Below are positions 11,383-22,713 of a stretch of DNA of 64,000 bases, in pieces (within the stretch, counting starts at the first letter, position 1; each line of letters starts with the position of its first letter). A program made the translations under genes and the position numbers. The notes beneath the pieces are model-generated. The model did no database searches, was not told the origin of the DNA, and saw only the letters and a program-made list of their open reading frames with translations. Source of the DNA: Pseudopithomyces maydicus (Eukaryota; Ascomycota; Dothideomycetes; Pleosporales; Didymosphaeriaceae); the NCBI GenBank assembly GCA_026873275.1, contig JANTUC010000003.1, forward strand, positions 186,001 to 250,000. The letters are read 5' to 3'.

Positions 11383-12264
11383 ATGGCAGAGACCGCTATT
11401 GGCATTGTAGGCCTTCTATCTCTTTTTACCACTGCTGTCGACGGATTCAACTACATAAAGATTGCGAGATCTTACGATGATGACTTTGCGGTGGCACTGT
11501 TACGTCTGAAGACAGCCGGTCTTCGACTCTCCCGATGGGGCGAGGCTGTAGGCATTTATGAAGGGAGTGTTGTGAACATCCCACATGATCAGTATGACGA
11601 AGCAGAAGCAATCCTCAAGACACTGTTTAAGAAGGCTCAGAGAAAGGCCGCCACGGTTGGAGGCAATACCGAATCGGTAGTGCATTTCTCTCCAGACGAT
11701 ATGTCTCATATTCAAGCTGCTACTCATGAAGGATTGACGGCCACGATTGGAAAACGTATCAACCGAAAAATCGTACGGACGACTGCCCAAGCTAAGTGGG
11801 CCCTTTATAAAAAGGCTGAAATGGATCGTTTACTCAAAAGTATCGACGACTCGATCGACTTCTTAGAGTCACTGATACCAGCAATGGTTGGTGCGTCGCG
11901 CGTCCCAACTATGATCGCCGACGCTCGATCCGAGGAAGCGGAGGCAGTGGGCAATCAGATTCTCCAAGATCTGGCTGATAAGGAAGTGGTCGATATTCAA
12001 GAAATGGCAAGAGTAGGCCGGGGAGAATCAGATGTGACCTCTCTAGAGGTGATGAGAACGTTACAGGAGGCAATAACTGGACCGAATTCTCCCGATCCGT
12101 ATCTCGAAAAGGCGGCGACGAAAGCTCTGGAGGCATTGAGACCAGGCCCAGAATTTAAAACAACGTATAGCTTTACCTCAACCATCAGTAACGTCGAGAG
12201 TAAGGGAGGTATTGTAGCTGCCGTCAATCATGGCAATGTGACAAGCGCTTTTGGGAGAGATTAG
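11383..12264 (+). CDS. HeLo-domain protein with C-terminal amyloid-like motif (HET-S-type cell-death executor candidate)
   Basis: A single-exon gene of 293 residues starting MAETAIGIVGLLSLFTTAVD. The N-terminal 220 residues fit the HeLo fold (prion-inhibition and propagation family): a hydrophobic first helix, GFNYIKIARSYDDDFAV, then LRLKTAGLRLSRWGEAVGIY, the most typical HeLo signature. In HET-S this domain becomes membrane-active when the C-terminal region adopts an amyloid fold. Here the last 25 residues contain GGIVAAVNHGNVTSAFGRD (I277-V-A, G284-N-V286), matching the N-terminus of the adjacent NLR. Only one motif copy is seen, whereas HET-S has two. Divergently transcribed from the NLR. 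Membrane activity and amyloid folding are inferred, not shown. Confidence 0.88.
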   Translation: MAETAIGIVGLLSLFTTAVDGFNYIKIARSYDDDFAVALLRLKTAGLRLSRWGEAVGIYEGSVVNIPHDQYDEAEAILKTLFKKAQRKAATVGGNTESVVHFSPDDMSHIQAATHEGLTATIGKRINRKIVRTTAQAKWALYKKAEMDRLLKSIDDSIDFLESLIPAMVGASRVPTMIADARSEEAEAVGNQILQDLADKEVVDIQEMARVGRGESDVTSLEVMRTLQEAITGPNSPDPYLEKAATKALEALRPGPEFKTTYSFTSTISNVESKGGIVAAVNHGNVTSAFGRD

Positions 12265-12373
12265 CGGATGGTGATTTCAAAGGAACGAGGTTCGAGTAGA
12301 TTGATATTGGATACATTACTCACATTGCTCAAACACTCATGTCATTTGTTTATGGATGATCAACTGCATCGAC

Positions 12374-12890
12374 CTATTCGTCACCGAACGAAAGCTTGAC
12401 AGGCTTTCCTTTCTTTTTCGCCTTCTTAACCACCTTCTTTTCTGGTTCTGTCGACTCTTTGGTTTCCTCGTCCTTTTCTTCGCCGATGACCTTTGCGACT
12501 TTGCGTTTCTTCGTGGCTTTGCCGACTTCAGCGATCTTGTCTGTGGCCTGCGCCGGTTCATTGGTCTTGGAAGCATCCCCGCCTTCTTTAGTGGCATCGT
12601 CGCCAGCTTCTGTATCCTTACCAGCTACCATAGCGTCATATTCTGCTTTCGTCATCGACTGATTGGTGTCTTCAAGTACATAGGTAGGTGCATCATCTTC
12701 ATCGTCTTCTTTCTTCATGCGTTTGTTTCTTGGGACAGGCTGCTCATGCCGTCCTGAGCCGTCACCTGCAAGCTCACCGCGCATTCGTCGTAGGAAGGCG
12801 GGTTGGGTGTCATCTGGAAGGCAGTCAGCCCTGAGCAAAAGCATTGCATGCAAACGCACCATAGTGGAGGTCTTTCGCCTTGAAGCTCAT
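12374..12890 (-). CDS. DUF4604 family protein
   Basis: Two exons, 12890-12860 and 12813-12374, give 156 residues. The first exon encodes MSFKAKDLHY and the 46-nt intron joins to DDTQPAFLRRMRGELAG, the N-terminal signature of fungal DUF4604. A central DDAPTYVLEDTNQSMTKAEY motif is followed by a low-complexity Lys/Glu-rich tail with a bipartite-like basic cluster (KKRKVAK) and a final KPVKLSFGDE. Probably nuclear; molecular role unknown. It is convergent with the HeLo gene, 109 nt apart. Confidence 0.88.
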
Positions 12891-13686
12891 CTTTTGATTC
12901 AGCTGGGAGGACAGCAATAGGAAGTGATGAAGTAGGGACGTTGTTGTTGCGCGGCACAGGTAGAGAGGTCTGAAGTTCTCTGTCTAGTCAATGGGGGCGA
13001 CAAGTGCTAAGCGGCAGCTATCACGTGAACGGACAATGTCCCCTGGGTCTACTGATCGGGCCTGGGCTGTCTCGTCGTCGGCGTGCCGGTGGATGTGGCT
13101 GAAAAATCACCGCCAGTGTGGGCCACTTGTGATGCACGGCGGGAGGATGTGGATCTCTTGGCGGCCTTAACTCCGGAAGTGACGCACATTGTTTACTCTT
13201 TACCCCTTTTGGATGGCTGCTAATGTTGATCTCTCGACGTGCGCTTCGTGACGATTCATTGCGATTAAGCATCTTCCGCATATACGAAACGACACGACAC
13301 GACGCTACGAGTGCAGGCGCACTTGGAGAGCCACCCAATGCCGAAGCCGCCCCATCGCTCCTGCTCTTCTCGCCCACACCAAGACTTTTCAGGCTAGAGG
13401 AACTCGCGCGCAGACAAAACGCCAACTCCACCCACAAGCGACCGACGCCGACGTCACCCACGCCCGCGATATCTGATATACCCAGCAGAAGGCGCCCGCT
13501 CATTCACTGCACGCGAGTCCACTCGACCAGCGGTTTCCTCGAATCGCGCTCGATCTACCCTCCTCGTATCTACTCGAACGATTATCACCATATAAGGACG
13601 TGCCACGTGTGAACTATATACTTCGAAGGGCCAGTGCTCGGTAGCTCGTATTGGACAACGTGTCGAACGGCAAGCGCCGCAAAGCT
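12891..13686. other. intergenic divergent region, about 800 nt
   Basis: Separates the DUF4604 gene (minus) from the mannosyltransferase gene (plus) and must hold both promoters. Reading frames at 13021-13503 (minus) and 13223-13612 (plus) overlap each other and resemble no family. Confidence 0.45.
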
Positions 13687-15310
13687 ATGGGAATACTACG
13701 AGACGTTGTGAACACATCGGACAAGTTGGACAAGCGGCCACGGCGAGCAGAGAAAAATGCCCCGCCCTTGGATTTCTTCCGCCAGCGCATTCGGCTCAAA
13801 GGTGGTCCAAATGTGTCAGTTCCGTTGGGAATTGTCCTGATGTTCCCTCTTCTGGTAGCCGTATTGATATTGGTCCTCTTCGCAAGATCACCAGGCTCCG
13901 ACAATGTCAAGATGCCGGAGACTGGGATGCCGCCATCCATACGGTACTTCTCTCTTGTATGTTGGTTGTCGCTAGTGCTGACAAGCGTACAGAAAGATCA
14001 GCGATAAGTTCGATAAGCCTTTTGCTGTAGGCTGCCTCGAGCCACAAGTACATGCACCGCGCGCGAACGCCGCCTTCGTCGTACTAGCGCGAAACAAAGA
14101 ACTGGACGGTGTCATTCAATCGGTTAAGTCAATCGAGCGGCATTTCAATCGGTGGTTCCACTATCCCTACGTTTTCCTCAATGATGGAGATTTTAATGAG
14201 ACCTTCAAAAATATTGTGGAGCAGCATACCAGTGGTAAAGTCGAATGGGGCAAGATTGGTCCTGAGATGTGGGGCTTTCCAGATTGGGTCGATCCGGCTG
14301 TCGCGAAGGAAGGTATTCAACAGCAAGGCGACGCTGCCATCATGTATGGCGGCATGGAGAGCTATCACAAGATGTGCAGATTCTATTCAGGGTAAGCATC
14401 CTGATGTATTTGGCAAGCGATTCACTGAACACAGGCTAGATTCTTCTACAAACATGAGCTGCTCCAAAAGTACGAATGGTACTGGCGTCTGGAGCCGGAC
14501 ATCAAGTATTTCTGCGACATCACATATGACCCGTTCCAGCATATGATCCGAAACAACAAGACATACGGTTTCACAATTGCTGTGAAGGAACTGCGAGAAA
14601 CCGTACCCAATATCTTTCGGTACGCTTCGGCTTACAAGAGGATCAACAAATTGAAATCGCAGGGTCTGTGGGAGATGTTCGTAGAGAAGCCCGAAGCGAA
14701 ACTGGCAAGAGTGGCGAAAGAGAAGGAGGACCTTTTGAAAGACAGGTCCAAGAAGCCTCTCCCTGTGGATGTTCTCGATGCTGAACCTGGTGATAGTGGA
14801 TTTCCGCAGGTCGACCCTGAGGCCATGGAGGGTGAAACGTACAACATGTGCCATTTCTGGAGCAATTTTGAGATTGCGCGGCTCGACTTCTTCCGGAGCA
14901 AGGAATACAACGATTTTTTCGAGATGATGGACCGCAGCGGTGGCTTTTGGATGGAGCGCTGGGGGGATGCTCCGATCCATTCGCTCGCAGCTGGGGCGTT
15001 GTTGGGCCCTAAAGACATTCACTACTTCCGAGACTTTGGCTACCGGCACACGACGATCCAGCACTGTCCCGCCAACGCACCAGCCCGCCAGCTGCCCAGG
15101 ACGCCGTACCTGGAGAAGACGACGCTGAACGAGAAGGCACGACGCGAGGAGGACGACTACTGGGCGCACTACGACCCGGTGAAGGAGAATGGTGTGGGCT
15201 GCCGGTGCAGGTGCGACACGGACATCGTGGACGTGGAAGGCAAGCCAGGGTCGTGTCTCGCGGAATGGGTGGATGTAGCGGGGGGCTGGCAAACACCGGC
15301 CACGTATTGA
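13687..15310 (+). CDS. KTR/KRE2-type alpha-1,2-mannosyltransferase (GT15)
   Basis: A type II Golgi mannosyltransferase that transfers mannose from GDP-mannose to N- and O-linked glycans. Three exons (13687-13943, 13993-14391, 14440-15310) with introns of 49 and 48 nt give 508 residues. A cytoplasmic basic leader is followed by one signal-anchor (about 54-75, VPLGIVLMFPLLVAVLILVL). The catalytic domain begins with ANAAFVVLARNKELDGVIQS and carries the GT15 landmarks NRWFHYPYVFLNDGDFNETF, YKHELLQKYEWYWRLEPDIK, NMCHFWSNFEIARLDFFRS and GGFWMERWGDAPIHSLAAG. RLEPDIK is the region of the family metal-binding acidic residues. The cysteine-rich C-terminus (GCRCRCDTD) is as in fungal KTR proteins. The first in-frame ATG is 13687. 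Confidence 0.95.
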
Positions 15311-16260
15311 TGTGCTTTCGGTTTGCATGATGATACCCTAGAGGGCGCGGCTCTGCTGCTACGGGGCGCAACGGCGTTTGGGGATTCTGTGTTTAGGGAG
15401 TGGGGGGCACAATAAGGGACGAGACGAGACGAGACAAAACGGAGATGTCAATATGATGAGATGAGGGACGAACATGGTATTCTCTGTATATTTTACTCAA
15501 CGAGCTCGCATTGTATGTACGTGGACGAGCGTCTGCATCGACATGGGCAATAGGGAGATGGATAGGGAGCATCCGCATCGGCACGGGCATACGCACGGGC
15601 ATGGGGGTGGGATGGCAACTCAGCGGAATGGAATGGAACGGGGAGCACATAGAGTTTAATGAGCTCTCTCTTGAGGGCGCTGTCAACCCGCGGTGGTGGT
15701 GTTGGGCGCAGTGGGTCAGGCGCCGGTCGCGGCGAGTGAAGGAGGGCCCCTGGGCCATAAGCGTTGTAATGGCGGCATGTTGGGTGGCTGCGTGACTGCC
15801 GCCGACGGTACGTTGATAGGGCGTTATCGCAACTAGCGGCCGCTCACAAAGGGAAACCCCGCGCCCTGCAGCCTACAGTGGCCTACAGTGCACCCCGCCC
15901 AGAGCTGCAGTGCTCCCATCCACCTCCGACCACTTCGTTGCCCGCCGCTGCATCATCTGCCTCTGCCTGTCTCCAGCTCACTCACTCCTCCTGCAGACCG
16001 GCTTTGCATGCAGCTGTCTCGTCAGCGCTGCGCGGGCCTCTCTACCATCTCCACCGTCCGCCAGTAGTGGGCGTGTTCGTGTAGCCGCCCCACCGTCCCA
16101 TTCCCGCGGTTAGCTTTCCCCATCCACGCCTTGTACGTTAGGCAGCGCCCTGGGTCTGAGCATCATCGCCGGGCCGTGTTGGTTTCACCACCCAGCTGTC
16201 CTTCGCCTCCCGCATTCTCCGACTCTATTAACACGCTCCCGTACATGACGGCGTGCTGAT
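15311..16260. other. intergenic region, about 950 nt
   Basis: The 3' flank of the mannosyltransferase gene and the long, C-rich 5' flank of the next gene. Contains a GACGA-type stretch at 15420-15435. No supported gene. Confidence 0.45.
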
Positions 16261-18694
16261 ATGACCGCTTCCAGGCCTGACGATTCTCAGGAACTTGAAT
16301 ACCCGCCCATTCGGGTTAACTCGTCTCTGGCTCAGCTTGATCTCAACACACTGATCATGCGTTCCAACCCCCAGCACCCCGCCCAAGAGGCCACCTCGCT
16401 CGAGGACAGCACGTACGAGGTGCTAGACAACCCCGCCGACCTGTCTGACGAAGACGGCCATACCGCTTCCGTGGCCTCCACCACCCCCGACGACTTGTCC
16501 GTCACACTCTCGGAGACGGAGAGCGAGGGCGAGGATGACTTCGAGGATAATGATACTGACGAGGCAGACCAGCTTGCCGAGTCGGTTGCGACTGATCCTC
16601 TGGACGATCAGGTTGTAGCTGCCGGCGAAGAGAGCACGCTTACTGAGCGGCCGGCCTTGGGCGATAGCGAGAGCACATTTCACTTCAAGATGGAGGAACG
16701 TCCGGCAGCCAACTTTCATGGCACAGAAGGCTACACCACCGTCAAGGAATTCTCACCCGAGCAGAGCTCCTCTAAAGTGCTGGAACCATACGGTTGCTCT
16801 GAGATCCGTCTCGCTATGCGGGCAGGCCTCGCCGATCGCTTCTACCCAGACCGTGGCTTCTTCAGAGTTCTTTTCATGGGAACTATGGACGACTGGAGCG
16901 AGGAAGGAATCAAGTCTACCCTGCTCAACGCACTCCTTGCTTCGCCCGGCTCTTCCAAGTCCGTCATGGTCCGTGGTCAGATGCAGCCTTACAGCCCAGT
17001 TCTACATGCAGATCGCTGCCTAAGCCTCGTTCGACAAGAACAGGTGCGGAGACACCGACTAGTCTTCAAACTCGAAGGAAGCAGCGAAGCCGAACTTGTG
17101 TTGGGAATATCCCCTGCCGAGAAAAAGGCCGTCGATGCTACTTCCTTGCCCGACCTGGCCATCTTCTGCCATCCAAAGTCAGGCACCTCCTCTCTTAGTG
17201 CTCGTGACATGGAAGATGCTCGCAACGTTCTTGCCTGCAATGGCATTCCGATCATTGAAATTACCGATCATCGACGGTTCAATGAATCAACCACAAAGTT
17301 CACTCCTATGGTTCCTGAGAGTTTGCATGTTTGCGTGGAGGGCCGTCACAACTCAGATGATGAATTCGGTCAACTGGATCGGCTCCCTGTCGATGTCTAC
17401 ACCTTTATGCATCTTGAGCCATCAGACCTGAATCGGCATTTGGCTGCTATAAGCCCGCGCTTACAATCACCCCAGTCGTGGAGTCACGCTGACAAGAGCA
17501 AGAGCTGGAACCTGGGTGATTTCCTGCCGCCTTTCGTTCAACAGATGGGTTCTCCTTGGAAGGTGATGCTCTCCCTCCTTCTTCTGAGCATGTGGATTAC
17601 TGCTACCTTCCTCAATCTATCACCTTTGCAACTGAGATCCGGCAATGCCGCCTCAGACGTGATCTTACCTGCTGTCAGCAATGTCTTAGCCACGACACCT
17701 TCCATCTCAGCTGCTGTCATCACGACACCGGAAGCGAGCATATCCAATGCAAATGGTCCTTCTGTCAAGGACAAAATCGAAGGATTCCTCTGTAAACAGC
17801 AATCTTCAATACAGAAGGAAGTAGCCAAGTCACCAGAGGAGGCATTGAAAGAGGCGAATCGTGTACGTAAAGAGGCACAGAATGCAGAGCAGCAAAAGGC
17901 ATTTGCAAAGCTTCGCGAGAAGCTTGAGAAGAAGAATGCAAAAGATGCGACGAAGGGAAGAGGCGGCAAAAACCGCAAAGATTGGTGTGTTTGAAATTCG
18001 AGCAAGCGGTGACCAGCAGTTCATTCTTCGTCCTGCCAAAGGCTTTATTGGACGAACCCGGAAGCCCCAACTCCAGATCCAAGTGTCACGCGATTCGGAG
18101 ATCATCCCCATACGATATGAGCGCACAATTGACGGTGTCTATATTGTCGATCTTGAGCACGAGTATCCGGCTGGGCTTTTTAATGTTAGTATCGCGACCC
18201 ACTCCAAACCACTGATGCAACAATCCTTCAACATCAACCTAGGCCATAACAAGTCTCGACTAGACCGATGGCTTGTTACTGCTCAGCAAAAGAGCAGGAA
18301 ACTTGCTTCCATGATTCAACGTGACACACTTGTCGCTCAGCAGCACATCCATGATGTCTCTACTAGAGTTGCAGAGCAATTTCAGACAGCTACATGGCGA
18401 TTTCTGGAAGGAAGCACACGAATCTGGAAACAAAACGTTGGCTATCGGAGCCAGGGCGTGGTCGAGCGTGTGCACGAAGCTACAAGGAAGGTTGACCGCC
18501 AGCTGACTGAAGTTCGCGACCAGACATGGACGAGCATTCGCCAAGCCACAGCACCGGTGCGTACCTCTCGCCGCACGTTGTGGGCTCGCAACAATGCGTA
18601 TGTCTTGCGATGTGGCTTTGAGCGTGCGGTTGGACTCTCAAGCAAGGAGAAGGACGGCAGGAAGACGCGGTCCTGTGAGGCAGCGAATTGGTGA
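16261..18694 (+). CDS. unknown fungal protein with one membrane segment and coiled coils, single-base frameshift
   Basis: The family is not recognised. From 16261 the frame runs to a stop at 17994, and a second frame overlaps it and continues to 18694. Removing one A from the A5 run at 17968-17972 joins them into 810 residues (GGKTAKIGVFEIRASG at the junction). Visible parts: an acidic Ser/Glu-rich N-terminus (about 60-130); a globular region with EIRLAMRAGLADRFYPDRGF, DLAIFCHPKSGTSSLSARD and IPIIEITDHRRF; one strongly hydrophobic segment (about 440-460, VMLSLLLLSMWITATFLNL); a Lys/Glu coiled coil; and a C-terminal domain with QFILRPAKGFIGRTRKPQLQ and VDLEHEYPAGLFNVSIATHS, followed by helical repeats. 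It could be an ER or nuclear-envelope protein. The homopolymer shift is probably an artefact. Confidence 0.7.
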
Positions 18695-19257
18695 CGGGCT
18701 CGCAAGGGGTCGTTTTTGATGATTGGCGTTTGGATCCCCTTTCACATATGGTGGCGTTTGGGTTTTCCCATGGAGTAAGATATGACAGGCATTATACCAG
18801 AATCACGAAACGATGAGCTAAGGATGAAGTACGGTGTTTCTGGTGAGCAGTTTGGGCTGACTTTGACTCGGCGCTCGATGCTTGCATGGGTATGATATCA
18901 CGGTTCAGGTATAGCTGTAGTCATCATAGTAGACTTATTCACCGGTTCATCTTGAGAAAGCTTATATAGAAATCGTGATGGTCATCTGGATTTTTGGGTT
19001 TGCCCTGTGAGGTTCAGTCCGCCCAGGCAGCGTTTTAGGCTCCGAGAACCCCTGGAAAAGTTGCCTGGGTGCGCTAGAAGCACGTGCCAAAAGCGGCGCA
19101 CCGCCGCAGCCCCTCCATCGCGACTTCTTAAATTCTGCCCGTCGTCCCTGCCGACAACACATAACACACCCCGCGCGACACCACCCACACACACGCTCTG
19201 CTCCACCCTCCTTGATATACCAAATTTATTCAGTTTCTTGCCACTTCCGCTCACACC
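18695..19257. other. intergenic region, 563 nt
   Basis: The 3' flank of the preceding gene and the promoter/5' UTR of the RanBP1 gene. The last 150 nt are pyrimidine- and CA-rich, as usual upstream of highly expressed fungal genes. Confidence 0.4.
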
Positions 19258-20173
19258 ATGGCTGACGCTAAACCCGACCCCGCCGCCGAGCAGGTCGCTA
19301 ACCCCGCCGCCACTCTCCAGAAGGACGAGACAGCGAAGGTGACAACAGACATCACCGACGCCAAGCCTGCCGAAGAGAAGCCCGCTGCCTCCACCGTCAC
19401 CGAGACTGTTGCCAGCGCTGCCTCGACCGCCACCTCTGCCGTCAAGGACAATGTTTTCTCCATGTTCGGCGGTGGACCCAAGAAGGAGAAGAAGGAAGAG
19501 GAGAACGACGAGGACGAGCCCTCGGGCGCCTCCAAGCCCAAGGCAGACGTAGGTTTGCGCCTTGCACACATGGAGAGCATGCACTGACCCCGCGCAGGAC
19601 GAGAACCCCGAGAACGAGGAGCCCGACGTCGAGTTCAAGCCCGTCGTCCACCTGACGGAGAAGGTCGACGTCAAGACCAACGAGGAGCTCGAGGAGCAGA
19701 CATTCAAGATGCGCGCCAAGCTGTTCAAGTTCGACCGCGACTCGCGGGAGTGGAAGGAGCGCGGCACTGGTGACGTTAGGTTACTGAAGCACAAGGAGAA
19801 CGGCAAGACCCGCCTTGTCATGCGCCGGGACAAGACCCTCAAGGTTTGCGCAAACCACTACGGTAATTCATGGCTACGTACTCGAAGAGGAAGAGAGAAG
19901 AGATGTGCTAACGGCCCCAGTCGTCCCCGACATGAAGCTCTCCCCCAACGTCGGCTCCGACCGCAGCTGGGTGTGGAACGCTTCCGCCGATGTCAGCGAG
20001 GGCGAGCCCGAGGCCCAGACCCTTGCCATCCGCTTCGCCAACAGCGAGAGTGAGTATCCGCACACAGACTTCCCAACCCACAAGCTAACCCCCATGCGCA
20101 AGACGCCAACGCCTTCAAGGAGGCCTTCATCAAGGCCCAGCAGGAGAACGAGGCTCTTTTCAAGTCCGAGTAA
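19258..20173 (+). CDS. Ran-specific GTPase-activating protein 1 (RanBP1/Yrb1)
   Basis: RanBP1 binds Ran-GTP and co-activates RanGAP in nucleocytoplasmic transport. Four exons (19258-19548, 19598-19862, 19921-20049, 20103-20173) give 251 residues. After an Ala/Lys/Glu-rich N-terminus, the Ran-binding domain begins at about residue 105 with DVEFKPVVHLTEKVDVKTNE and contains the family core ERGTGDVRLLKHKENGKTRL, VMRRDKTLKVCANHYVVPDM and WVWNASADVSEGEPEAQTLA, ending FANSENANAFKEAF. All introns are GT-AG and keep the frame exactly. The start sits in the favourable CACCATGGC context. No anomaly seen. Confidence 0.96.
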
Positions 20174-21280
20174 ACGGAAGCGGAAGCGCTGGTTGCACTG
20201 GAAGCACGAAGGTACGATGGCACGATGGAAATGGACCTACGTTGACTTGTCGGAATGGTAGCAACGTCTGGACGACATTTGTTGGAACGGTACTATACAC
20301 CCCCTCCCCCTTTCCCAAACTCCCCACGGCTCTCATACCGAGGCAGAGATCCCAACACACCCCCTTGCACATAGGTAGTATCTAGACCCGGCCACGCTGG
20401 CTGAGGTCCACCCCCACCCACCCGATAATTGAATAAAGAGTTCAACTCAAAGTTGTGTTGTTTTTTGGTGATGTGACTTTTATGTGAAGGAAGGGTTTGA
20501 TGGCAAAGTTTGAGGTGCCGTGGATGGGGTGGCGAACACAACAGCTTCCAAACCTCGATGGGAGTAGCAGCACTGCTGTGAGAAGAGGAGAGATGGCAGG
20601 TCGAGGGCGTGTCTACTATTTGTGCTGTTTGCTGGTCGGAATTCTCCTTGCGCGTGATCAAACCTAGCAGCTTCCCTTAATGGCACTCTTATGCTGCTCT
20701 TCGAGCTCGAGACGTCATAATCGAGTCCAGCTCTATTACTTCCCGCCGATTTCACGTCCCGAATTTTTACTTGTGTATTCGTCTCTCACCAAGTACCACA
20801 ATCAAACGAAAAGATAAATGCACATATAAGTGACCACTGCACCGTGCCCTAACCAACTACCCAAGCCTCCACATCTCCATTTACTATCAACCAGCTTACC
20901 TGTTTGCCTACCTGCCTGCTTGCTTGCCTGCCTACTTGCTTGCCTGCCAGCTTGTTTGGTCACCTACCAGTGTACCTACATTGGTCCGTGCGTCTGCGCG
21001 TCCCCGCTAAAAAGCCAGGACCACCTCCACCAGCCACGGACTTAACCTCCCATCTATCCAACCTGACGCGACAACGCGACGAGCGAGAAGAGAGTCTCAC
21101 CAACGTATACCGCCCACGCGCCTACGGAACCACTTGCCCAGCGCATACGAACGTACGGAAAGAACACACGCGCAAACACATATACGCTAAGGAATCGACG
21201 AGCTCCAACATAGGCTTGAGAACACACCCGCACGAGCACAAACACATACGCTCAACGTTCGAGAATACACACCGATCATC
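20174..21280. other. intergenic region with TGCC/TTGC-type microsatellite
   Basis: About 1.1 kb between RanBP1 and the YEATS gene. A degenerate CCTGCCTGCTTG repeat occupies roughly 20899-20949 in what is probably the 5' flank or leader of the YEATS gene. No gene supported. Confidence 0.45.
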
Positions 21281-22713
21281 ATGCCGGATGTACGTATCCC
21301 AATCGCATGCACTCGCCCAGCGAGGTAGATATACATACATACCCGGCAGCACCTTGCGCTGCGCTTGCCCCGCTTGCCCTCACCGCAGCATGAAGGTCTC
21401 TGGGCGGGTATACACACCCACACATCGTCTGCCTCTGTTCACGCACCCCCACGCCCCCACCCGTCCACCACCTCTATCCAAGCACTTACACCCACCCACC
21501 CGCCCCAAAACCATGACACAATGGACCAAACAAGAACACCGCTGACGAACCAAACCCACAGATCAAGCGCACCGTCAAGCTGATCACGCGGCAGCGCCCC
21601 ATCAGCGAGCCCTCGCCCATGGAGGGCTTCCCATGCGCAGCTGGAGCATCGAGGTATGGCTCGTCGACGACAAGGGGAACGAGGTGGCGGCCAATTGCTT
21701 CGAGAAGGCCGTGTATAACTTGCATCCCAGTTTTGAGAAGAATAAGCAGAGTAGGTGATTCATCTCTCGGCCCTGGTACATATATACATACATACATACA
21801 TACAGTTGAAGAGGGGGGGAATGATGGGGCATTATTAGGGGAGGGGAGAGGAGGAAAGAAGAAGAGGGTAAAAGCAAGTGTGAAGTCGAACCTTTGCTAA
21901 CGGATCCCAGCGTTCAAGAAGCCCCCGTTCAAGATCGAGGAGAAGGGATGGGGCGAGTTCGACATGACGATTGTGCTTACGGGTGCGCATAAGGGGGCGA
22001 TCATACGCTTGCGCATGATCTCAACTTTCAGCACGAGAAGTACGAGGCGACGCACGTGGTGGTATGTCGAATCTTGAATCTTGGATCTTCCCGTTTACAC
22101 GCAGACCCGTACTAACACCCGTGCGCGCAGACCTTCCGAAACCCCAAACCAGATCTCGTCGCCCTCCTCGAGCAGTCGGGCAGCGATGCGAACGGCGTGC
22201 GTGGGAAGACGGATGCGTCGAAGAAGAAGGCGCGGAGGGATAAGGCGGTAAGTTTATATAGACTCAACGCTCCATTTCTATCGCTGTTGCAGGTTTTGTG
22301 GCAGTTTTTATGCAAAGACAGGGGAACAATAGGCTAACCCGGCACCGTCCCGCGCACAGGTCGACATGGAGAAGCTAGCAGATGGCCTGCAGAAGCTCAA
22401 CGAGGACGACCTCCTGCACGTCGTTACGCTCATCCACGATAACAAGAGTAATGAGACGTATACGAAGAATGATGTCGAGAGTGAGTAACTTCTTTTTTCT
22501 TCTAAGATCCTTCTTTCTCCCTTCGCGGATGTGTTTGTTTTAGCATGAGAGGGAGGTCGCGGGTGGGGAGTGAAACAGACCGCGAAGAAAGATGAAATGA
22601 CATGAGAGCTAACGCGGGACGCAGACGGCGAGTTCCACGTCGATCTCTACACCCTGCCCGATTCGCTGGTGAAGCAGCTCTGGGACTTTACGGCGAGCAA
22701 GACGGAGTTGTAG
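21281..22713 (+). CDS. YEATS-domain protein, TAF14-like, two single-base shifts
   Basis: Resembles yeast TAF14/ANC1, a YEATS acyl-lysine reader shared by TFIID, TFIIF and chromatin remodellers. Six exons: 21281-21289 (Met-Pro-Asp only), 21562-21750, 21911-22061, 22131-22247, 22360-22480 and 22625-22713. The YEATS core reads IKRTVKLITRQRPISE, WSIEVWLVDDKGNEVAANCF, VYNLHPSFEKNKQTFKKPPF and KIEEKGWGEFDMTIVLTGAH. The C-terminal ET-binding-like domain reads LNEDDLLHVVTLIHDNKSNE then FHVDLYTLPDSLVKQLWDFT. Frame is lost at the C3 run 21630-21632 and again at the G5 run 21993-21997. One extra base at each gives 225 residues with intact motifs. Both sites are homopolymers in a conserved essential-type gene, so I read them as sequence errors. 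Confidence 0.88.

Noticed and set aside
13021..13612. Two overlapping frames upstream of the mannosyltransferase
   Set aside because: They lie in the shared promoter and leader region, overlap on opposite strands and resemble no family.
17968..17972. Programmed ribosomal frameshift in the large membrane-protein gene
   Set aside because: The site is a plain A5 run without a heptameric slippery sequence. Similar homopolymer defects in many other genes of the window make a sequence error the simpler explanation.
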